Positions 58,862-64,000 of a stretch of 64,000 nucleotides of DNA are shown here, in pieces. Numbering within the stretch: the stretch's first letter is position 1; every line of letters begins with the position of its first letter. The notes below the pieces were generated by a model. That model was not told the DNA's origin and searched no databases. It worked only from the letters and a program-made list of their open reading frames with translations. This DNA is from Candidatus Dormiibacterota bacterium (lineage in GTDB: Bacteria > Chloroflexota > Dormibacteria > Dormibacterales > Dormibacteraceae), in contig PLJM01000009.1 in NCBI GenBank assembly GCA_003139695.1, forward strand, positions 1-64,000. Direction: 5' to 3'. The position numbers and the translations under genes are program-made.

Positions 58862-59653
58862 ATGGCAACTGAGGTCGAGCAGCACATAAAGGTCGATGTC
58901 GAGGGCGGCGTTGGTTGGATCCGGTTCAACCGGCCCGAAAAGATGAACGCGATCGGGACGCTGACGCGCAAGCAGCTCGGCGATGCCATCAAGCAGGCGG
59001 AGAAAGACGATGCCGTGCGCGTCGTCGTGCTGACCGGTTCAGGCCGCGCTTTCTGTTCCGGCGCTGATGTCACGGAGATGGTTGGCGATGGCCAGATGCG
59101 CACCCCAGAGGATGTAGGCAACGTCCTGCGCAACGAGTACATGCCCATGCTCACGCGACTGCGCACCATGCCCAAGCCGGTGATCGCGGCGATGAACGGT
59201 CCGGCCGTTGGCATCGGCGCGAGCTATGCGCTGGCGTGCGACATTCGCATTGCGGTGCCCGAGGCTTATCTCCTTGAAGCTTTCATCAACATCGGCCTCG
59301 CGCCCGATGGCGGTGTGAGCTGGCTCTTGCCTCGCCTCGTGGGCACGGGTGTCGCGTACGAGATGTTCTTCACGGGCAAGCCTCTGTCGGCCACCGACGC
59401 GCACCGCCTGGGCGTGATCAACCGCGTGGTTCCACAGGAGCGCTTCGAGGAGGAGGTCCGCGAGCTCGCAACGCAGCTGGCTGCGCAGCCTCCCAAGGCG
59501 ATGGCGGCCGCCAAGCGCGCGGTCAACCACGCGCTCGAGTCGAGCTACGAAGAGGCTCTCGAGTTCGAGTCGTACCTGCAGGAGGCGCAGGCGGCGAGCC
59601 AGGAGTTCGTCGACGGAGTGCAGGCGTTTCTCGCACGTCGCGCCAAGAAGTAG
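58862..59653 (+). CDS. Crotonase-family isomerase, PaaG-like
   Basis: This 263-residue crotonase differs from the first: the first catalytic Glu is replaced in GIGASYALACDIRI, and the second lies in FINIGLAPDGGVSWLLPRLV, the pattern of PaaG-type isomerases (2-(1,2-epoxyphenyl)acetyl-CoA isomerase), which use an Asp. ATG 58862 is used. It starts 3 bases after the first crotonase, and the next gene begins on the last base of its stop. The true substrate could also be an aliphatic enoyl-CoA. Confidence 0.85.
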   Translation: MATEVEQHIKVDVEGGVGWIRFNRPEKMNAIGTLTRKQLGDAIKQAEKDDAVRVVVLTGSGRAFCSGADVTEMVGDGQMRTPEDVGNVLRNEYMPMLTRLRTMPKPVIAAMNGPAVGIGASYALACDIRIAVPEAYLLEAFINIGLAPDGGVSWLLPRLVGTGVAYEMFFTGKPLSATDAHRLGVINRVVPQERFEEEVRELATQLAAQPPKAMAAAKRAVNHALESSYEEALEFESYLQEAQAASQEFVDGVQAFLARRAKK

Positions 59654-60852
59654 TGCCTGACGCCGTAATCGTCGCCACCGCGCGGACGCCGATGGGGCGC
59701 TATGGCGGGCAGCTCAAGGATGTGCGGCCCGATGATCTCGCCGCCGTCGCCCTCAAGGCTGTCTGCGAGCGCGCCGGCCTTGACCCCGCCGACGTCGCCG
59801 ACGTCATCCTCGGCTGCGCGAACCAGGCGGGTGAGGACAACCGCAATGTGGCCCGCATGGCGCTGCTGCTCGCCGGCTTCCCGATCGAGGTGCCGGGCCA
59901 GACGGTCAACCGCCTGTGCGGCTCCGGCATGCAGGCCACGATCGCCGCGGCGCGCGAGATCCAGTCGGGTGGCTCTGCCGTCCTGATCGCGGGAGGGGTC
60001 GAGAGCATGACCCGCGCGCCCTGGGTGATGCCGAAGCCGGACAGCGCGTTTCCACGCGGTCAGCAGACCGTCTATGACACGGCGATCGGCTGGCGCCTGG
60101 TCAACCCGAAGATGGCGCAGATGTACGGGACGCTGCAGATGGGGGAGACCGCAGAGCGCGTGGCCCAGAAATACGAGGTGTCGCGCGAGGACCAGGACGC
60201 TTTCGCGCTGCGCAGCCACCAGCGGGCGGTCGCGGCGCAAAAGTCCGGCCGGCTCGCAGAGGAGATCGTGCCCGTCGAGGTGGCGCAGCGCAAAGGTGAC
60301 GCCCTCCGCCTGACCGAGGACGAGGGTCCGCGTCCGGATACATCTCTCGAAGCGCTGGCGAAGCTGCGCCCTGCGTTCTCTGAGAAAGGCTCGGTCACCG
60401 CCGGCAACTCGTCGCCCCTGAATGACGGCGCGACGGCGCTCGTTGTGATGTCGGACGCCGAGGCGAAGCGCCGTGGCTTGAAGCCGCTCGCGCGTCTGGT
60501 CAGCGCCGCTGCCGCCGGCGTTCACCCCGACTACATGGGCATCGGCCCTGTGCCGGCTTCGATGAAGGCACTCGACCAGGCCGGTCTTCAGGCCTCCGAT
60601 ATAGGAGTCGTCGAGCTCAATGAGGCCTTTGCGTCGCAATCGCTGGCCTGCGTACGACTGCTGGGTCTCGACGAGGAGAAGGTCAACGTGAACGGGGGCG
60701 CCATCGCGCTCGGCCATCCACTCGGCTCGAGCGGCGCGCGACTCGTGGGCACGCTCATCAGAGAGATGGCGCATCGCGACGTCGAGTACGGCCTCGCCAC
60801 GATGTGCATCGGCGTCGGCCAGGGCATCGCATCGGTCTGGCAGAGGGTCTAG
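59653..60852 (+). CDS. Acyl-CoA thiolase, PcaF/PaaJ-like
   Basis: This thiolase has 399 residues. The active Cys is in [10 protein letters not shown] (Cys89), with the conserved [23 protein letters not shown] (His) and TMCIGVGQG (Cys). The block [20 protein letters not shown] is typical of beta-ketoadipyl-CoA thiolases. GTG 59653 overlaps the stop of the isomerase. With the two crotonases it makes the lower half of an aromatic or fatty-acid route; no ring-cleavage genes are present here. Confidence 0.9.
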   Translation: MPDAVIVATARTPMGRYGGQLKDVRPDDLAAVALKAVCERAGLDPADVADVILGCANQAGEDNRNVARMALLLAGFPIEVPGQTVNRLCGSGMQATIAAAREIQSGGSAVLIAGGVESMTRAPWVMPKPDSAFPRGQQTVYDTAIGWRLVNPKMAQMYGTLQMGETAERVAQKYEVSREDQDAFALRSHQRAVAAQKSGRLAEEIVPVEVAQRKGDALRLTEDEGPRPDTSLEALAKLRPAFSEKGSVTAGNSSPLNDGATALVVMSDAEAKRRGLKPLARLVSAAAAGVHPDYMGIGPVPASMKALDQAGLQASDIGVVELNEAFASQSLACVRLLGLDEEKVNVNGGAIALGHPLGSSGARLVGTLIREMAHRDVEYGLATMCIGVGQGIASVWQRV

Positions 60853-61535
60853 CCGCGGAACGCGACCCGCAGGCCGTGCGCGCGATGTTCGATCGCATCG
60901 CGGGCCGCTACGACCTTGTCAACACCGTGCTGTCGGGTGGCACTGACGCCGGATGGCGAAGGCGCGCGGCGCGCGTGACTGGTCTAACCGCGGGCGGTTC
61001 CGCGCTGGACGTTGCATGCGGATCCGGGAAGTTGACCGCGCAGCTTGCGAAGATCGCCGGCGCGAAAGGCCGCGTGGTCGGACTGGACTTCAGCCCCCAG
61101 ATGCTGGAGGTGGCGCGCCGCGATCATCCCGGCATCGAATTCATCGAAGGGGACGCGCTGAAGCTGCCATTCGATGACGAATCCTTTGACGCCTCGACGA
61201 TTGCGTTCGGTCTTCGCAACCTCGCCGATCCGGTTGGCGGCCTGCGCGAGATGCTGCGGGTGGTGCGGAGGCGCGCCGTGGTGCTCGAGTTCGTGCGCCC
61301 GCCGGCAGGTCCAGTTGGTACTGCTTACCGCCTGTACTTGAAGGCGCTGCTGCCGGCCATCGGCGGCGCGATCAGCGGACAACCGTCCGCATACAAATAC
61401 CTGAGCGACACTGTCGATTCGTACAGAACCCCTGCAGAGCTACACGCGATGGCAAAAGCGGCCGGCTGGTCGAACGTCGCCTACGAGGGCCTCGCAATGG
61501 GAACCGTCGGGATCGTTTGGGGAGAGCGTCCCTAG
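60804..61535 (+). CDS. menG: Demethylmenaquinone methyltransferase (MenG/UbiE family)
   Basis: This class I SAM-dependent methyltransferase has up to 243 residues. [20 protein letters not shown] is motif [20 protein letters not shown] follows and [20 protein letters not shown] is the UbiE hallmark. The start is uncertain: GTG 60804 overlaps the thiolase by 49 bases, and starting nearer to 60852 is possible. The stop shares a CTAG with the convergent prenyl-synthase gene. It makes the last step of menaquinone. Confidence 0.88.
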   Translation: MHRRRPGHRIGLAEGLAAERDPQAVRAMFDRIAGRYDLVNTVLSGGTDAGWRRRAARVTGLTAGGSALDVACGSGKLTAQLAKIAGAKGRVVGLDFSPQMLEVARRDHPGIEFIEGDALKLPFDDESFDASTIAFGLRNLADPVGGLREMLRVVRRRAVVLEFVRPPAGPVGTAYRLYLKALLPAIGGAISGQPSAYKYLSDTVDSYRTPAELHAMAKAAGWSNVAYEGLAMGTVGIVWGERP

Positions 61536-62998
61536 GAATCCCGGTCTACTGCTGAGCGGGCCAGGCCGACCAGCGTTGGGCGCAGGCCGTCCAGCTCGAT
61601 CGCCTCGAGCTCCCGCAGGGCGCCTTCGACCAGGGCTCGCGCCTCGTCGCCGACTCGCTTCAAGGCATCGCTCGACCTGACCAGCTCGGTGACCCGGTTG
61701 ACCTCAGCGTCCCCTAAGGACCCGGCCAGCAGGCGTCGCACCTCGGGCCCGACCTCTTTGTCCTCCGCCGCGTAGATCAGCGGCAGCGACAGCACGCGCT
61801 GGCGGATGTCCAGGCCCACGGGCTTGCCCGAGTTGGGGCTGAAGTCGACCATGTCGTCGGCCATCTGGAACGCGACGCCCAAGAGGTCGCCATACCTGCG
61901 CAGGGTCTCGACCTCGTCGGGCTTGGCCTCCGACAGCTGTGCGCCTGACGCGCAGGAGGCTGCGAAGAGGGCCGCGGTTTTGCCGCGCACCACCTTCAGG
62001 TAGGAGGCGTGGTCGCCTGGGTAGGCGCCGCGCAAGGCGACGTCGTCGATCTGCGCCGCGCATATCGCCTCGAGAGCGTCCGCGATCGTCGAGGTCACGT
62101 CGTTGTTGCCGATCTCTGCAATCAACCTTGTCGCCTTCGCGAAATAGAAGTCGCCGACTGCGATCGCCCGCTCCGGGCCCTCAGCCGCGGCGACGGTTGG
62201 GCGGCCGCGCCGGTGGGTGCTCTCGTCCACGTAGTCGTCATGGATGAGGGTGGCGTTGTGCAGGAGCTCCACGGCAGCCGCGAGGGCGGCGGCGCGTAGG
62301 GGGTCGTGGCGCGGGCCGATGTGGGCGGTGAGCTGGACCAGTCGGGGGCGGAGTCGCTTGCCGCCGGCTTCCACGAGGCGGCGCATGGGGACCGCGACGG
62401 GGTCGGGGTCGGCGAGTAGCTGGCGGGTGAGCTCGAGCTCCACCAGCTCCTTGTCCGCCGAAGTGCTCGATTGGACGCCCCCTCCGGCCCTGCGGGCCAC
62501 CTCCCCGGCAAGCGGGGAGGACAAAGCCCTCGGCGCCCTAGCCACCTCTGACTTCTTGGCCTCGAAGTCACCGTCCAGCTGGATCGCCAGCTCTCGGGTG
62601 CGTGGGCCATCCAGCTCCACCGCGAACACGGATTGCCACCGGCCGAGTACCAGGTCGCCGTTCTCGACCAGGAGAGTCGCGAAGCCTGTCAGCAGCAGCT
62701 GCCGGCAGTGGGCGTGGCCGTTGATCGGCTCATCCAGCGCGATCTTGAACCTGCGCGCGAAATCGTCGTGCTCGTAGCCCACGCCGGTCGGGGCAAGCCG
62801 CTCGAGCAGCGATTCGAAGTCGCGCAGCAGCAGCGGCTCGTTCTCGTTGACGGCGAGGCCGACTGTTGTGTGGAGCGACTGGAGGTGAATGCGGCCCATC
62901 CGCAGGCCCGACTTGCGGACCTCCTCGCGAAGCTTCTCGGTGATGTCGACGAACTGCGTTGGCGAGGAGGTCTTGAACCGAAGCCGCTGGGCGATCAT
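61532..62998 (-). CDS. YjbQ (UPF0047) fused to polyprenyl diphosphate synthase through a repeat
   Basis: This is one 488-residue frame. Residues about 1-142 are a complete YjbQ/UPF0047 domain (LHTTVGLAVNENEPLLLRDF, GRWQSVFAVELDGPRTREL). Residues about 158-174 are translated repeat (SSPLAGEVARRAGGGVQS). Residues about 185-480 are a trans-isoprenyl synthase with DDxxD motifs in LIHDDYVDESTHRRG and FQMADDMVDFSP. It either makes a real fusion or the repeat has removed a stop, with a hidden internal start (GTG near 62440). The synthase makes the menaquinone tail. The same operon has a small partner at 62995-63384. Confidence 0.82.
   Translation of the reverse strand: MIAQRLRFKTSSPTQFVDITEKLREEVRKSGLRMGRIHLQSLHTTVGLAVNENEPLLLRDFESLLERLAPTGVGYEHDDFARRFKIALDEPINGHAHCRQLLLTGFATLLVENGDLVLGRWQSVFAVELDGPRTRELAIQLDGDFEAKKSEVARAPRALSSPLAGEVARRAGGGVQSSTSADKELVELELTRQLLADPDPVAVPMRRLVEAGGKRLRPRLVQLTAHIGPRHDPLRAAALAAAVELLHNATLIHDDYVDESTHRRGRPTVAAAEGPERAIAVGDFYFAKATRLIAEIGNNDVTSTIADALEAICAAQIDDVALRGAYPGDHASYLKVVRGKTAALFAASCASGAQLSEAKPDEVETLRRYGDLLGVAFQMADDMVDFSPNSGKPVGLDIRQRVLSLPLIYAAEDKEVGPEVRRLLAGSLGDAEVNRVTELVRSSDALKRVGDEARALVEGALRELEAIELDGLRPTLVGLARSAVDRDS
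62477..62522 (+). repeat. Palindromic repeat inside a coding frame
   Basis: GGCCC-TGC-GGGCC then CCTCCCCG-GCAAG-CGGGGAGG. Read on the minus strand in frame it codes SSPLAGEVARRAGGG and joins YjbQ and the polyprenyl synthase. Confidence 0.92.
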
Positions 62999-63384
62999 CG
63001 GCCGCTCTCGAGGGCGAGGACGAGGAATTCTCGCACCGGCCCCCCGGCTTCCCCGGAAGCAGCGTTGGCCGACATCTTCTCGATGGCGCGGGCGAAGGCA
63101 ACCTGCAGGGTCTGCGATGCGTGGTCGGCGAGGAGGCGCGACGCTCGGGCCAGGCAGAGGTCACCCATCAAGAGCGGTGCCGCTGCCGCCGCGGGCCCGC
63201 CCAATCCCTGCAAGCGAAGTCCTGACTCGATAAGCGCTGCGGCGAGGGCGAGCCTGGGTCTCTCGGCGGGCTCATAGGCACCGACGAAGTCCATGTAGGA
63301 CTTGTAGGTGTCCTGGAGCCCGTCCTCCCACAAGCCGTCCAGGCGCTCGAGCTCCCGATCGATCTGCAGCGCTTGCGCGGTCAT
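62995..63384 (-). CDS. Small helical protein, candidate HepS-like subunit of the polyprenyl synthase
   Basis: This 129-residue all-helical protein has LLMGDLCLARASRLLADHAS, which looks like the (L/M)GDxxxxRxxxLLA helix of HepS, the non-catalytic subunit of two-component heptaprenyl diphosphate synthases, and of prenyl synthases themselves. It has no Asp-rich motif, so it cannot be catalytic. The ATG at 63384 overlaps the TetR stop, and its stop overlaps the YjbQ-synthase start by 4 bases. I infer a partner subunit that sets chain length. Weak local similarity is the only sequence basis. Confidence 0.6.
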   Translation of the reverse strand: MTAQALQIDRELERLDGLWEDGLQDTYKSYMDFVGAYEPAERPRLALAAALIESGLRLQGLGGPAAAAAPLLMGDLCLARASRLLADHASQTLQVAFARAIEKMSANAASGEAGGPVREFLVLALESGR

Positions 63385-63986
63385 TCGACGGGCTCGATGA
63401 GGCTGGCTGCCAGCTGGCTGAAGGCGGAGAGGGCGCGGAGGCAGGACTCGTCGTCCCGCGTCACCACGTAGTACAGGCCGAACCCGAGGACTGTGTTGAG
63501 GACCAGTGGCACGAGCACCTCGCGGGGCACCGTCAGCCTTATGCGCCCATCCGCCTCGACCCGGTCGAGCTGCTCCTGGATGACCTCCCGGTAGCGGGTG
63601 AACAGCTCGGGCAGGTAGGCCCGAAGGCGCTCGGTGCGAGGGGCCTGGACCAGCAGGTCGAAGGCGGCCAGCTGGACGTCGCCCAGCTGCCGGAGTGAGG
63701 CCCAGATCGACTCGGCGCCCAGCTCCAGGACCTCGAGAGGGTCTGTGAGCTGGTTCATCGCCGCCCGCAGCTCTTCGACTGACCTGGCGGTCAGGTATCG
63801 CCAGGCCTCGACCAGGAGCTCGGACTTGGTGGGGAACCAGTACTGGAGGTTGCCGATCGCGACCCCGGCCTTGGAGGCAATGGACCGGACGCTGGTGCCG
63901 GAGTAGCCGTTTTCGAGTAGGGAGTCGGCGGCTGCGTGGATGATCACTTCCCGGGTGGTCTCGGCAGCCGCAGTCGCCCCGGTCAT
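63381..63986 (-). CDS. TetR-family regulator
   Basis: This 201-residue TetR protein has an N-terminal helix-turn-helix (NGYSGTSVRSIASKAGVAIG, LQYWFPTKSELL). The ligand domain spans about 70-190. The ATG 63986 lies inside the palindrome CATACGTATG (63984-63993), a likely autoregulatory site. It heads a three-gene operon with 4-base overlaps (regulator, small helical protein, YjbQ-prenyl synthase). Confidence 0.87.
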   Translation of the reverse strand: MTGATAAAETTREVIIHAAADSLLENGYSGTSVRSIASKAGVAIGNLQYWFPTKSELLVEAWRYLTARSVEELRAAMNQLTDPLEVLELGAESIWASLRQLGDVQLAAFDLLVQAPRTERLRAYLPELFTRYREVIQEQLDRVEADGRIRLTVPREVLVPLVLNTVLGFGLYYVVTRDDESCLRALSAFSQLAASLIEPVE

Positions 63987-63993
63987 ACGTATG
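63984..63993. promoter_or_regulatory. Palindrome overlapping the TetR start
   Basis: CATACGTATG is a perfect 10-base palindrome; its last three bases on the minus strand are the start codon. It may be the TetR operator. The window ends 7 bases later, so the promoter is not visible. Confidence 0.5.
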
Positions 63994-64000
63994 TACCATA

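Noticed and set aside
57068..58885. A 605-residue MoaA with a long N-terminal extension
   Set aside because: The extension lies antisense over the whole crotonase gene and has no recognisable domain; MoaA begins at GTG 58066.

Overview
The window is about 64 kb of GC-rich bacterial chromosome. Gene density is high, GTG and TTG starts are common, 4-base ATGA overlaps recur, and several genes begin with no Shine-Dalgarno sequence right behind a -10 box, which suggests leaderless mRNAs. Lipoprotein signals, an F420-type nitroreductase relative, an EmrB-rich drug exporter repertoire and a menaquinone locus fit an uncultured soil bacterium of the Chloroflexota/Dormibacterota/Actinomycetota part of the tree. 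This placement is inference: there is no 16S gene here, only an isolated 5S rRNA at about 46.65 kb.

0-9.9 kb is one sugar-utilisation operon: a double LacI operator, a LacI regulator, an Opp/Dpp-type ABC importer (one permease, one permease-ATPase fusion, one ATPase, one lipoprotein binding protein) and a GH3 beta-glucosidase. 9.9-13.5 kb holds an ABC-2 exporter with a divergent HTH regulator, then a YceI protein followed by a redoxin that can only be read full length through an in-frame UGA, so it is probably a selenoprotein. 13.5-19.4 kb is a MarR-RND-EmrB efflux operon. 19.4-27.0 kb is a lower-GC defence island: Vsr-type nuclease, cytosine-C5 methyltransferase, MutL/MORC-like GHKL ATPase, Z1-domain helicase, PD-(D/E)XK (DUF4420) protein and an EEP-family nuclease. 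27-39.5 kb is a patchwork of exporters, small enzymes, secreted proteins and gene remnants, including a second MarR-EmrB pair paralogous to the first. 39.5-46.6 kb holds an ECF sigma/anti-sigma pair, an exported amidase, an HtrA-type protease, an ABC-2 exporter, a previously hidden ribosomal protein S21 gene and an MFS exporter. 46.6-56.4 kb holds 5S rRNA, a flippase and glycosyltransferase, HtpX, a fusion of nucleotide-transporter-like, HEAT and cyclic-nucleotide-binding domains, and XseA/XseB. 57-64 kb carries MoaA, two crotonases with a PcaF/PaaJ-like thiolase, MenG/UbiE, and a TetR - small helical protein - YjbQ/polyprenyl synthase operon that probably makes the menaquinone side chain.

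A dispersed palindromic repeat of about 47 bp (two hairpins, core CCTCCCCG-GCAAG-CGGGGAGG) occurs at least eight times between genes. Once it is a 70-bp tandem triplet, and once it lies inside an open frame and joins YjbQ to the polyprenyl synthase.
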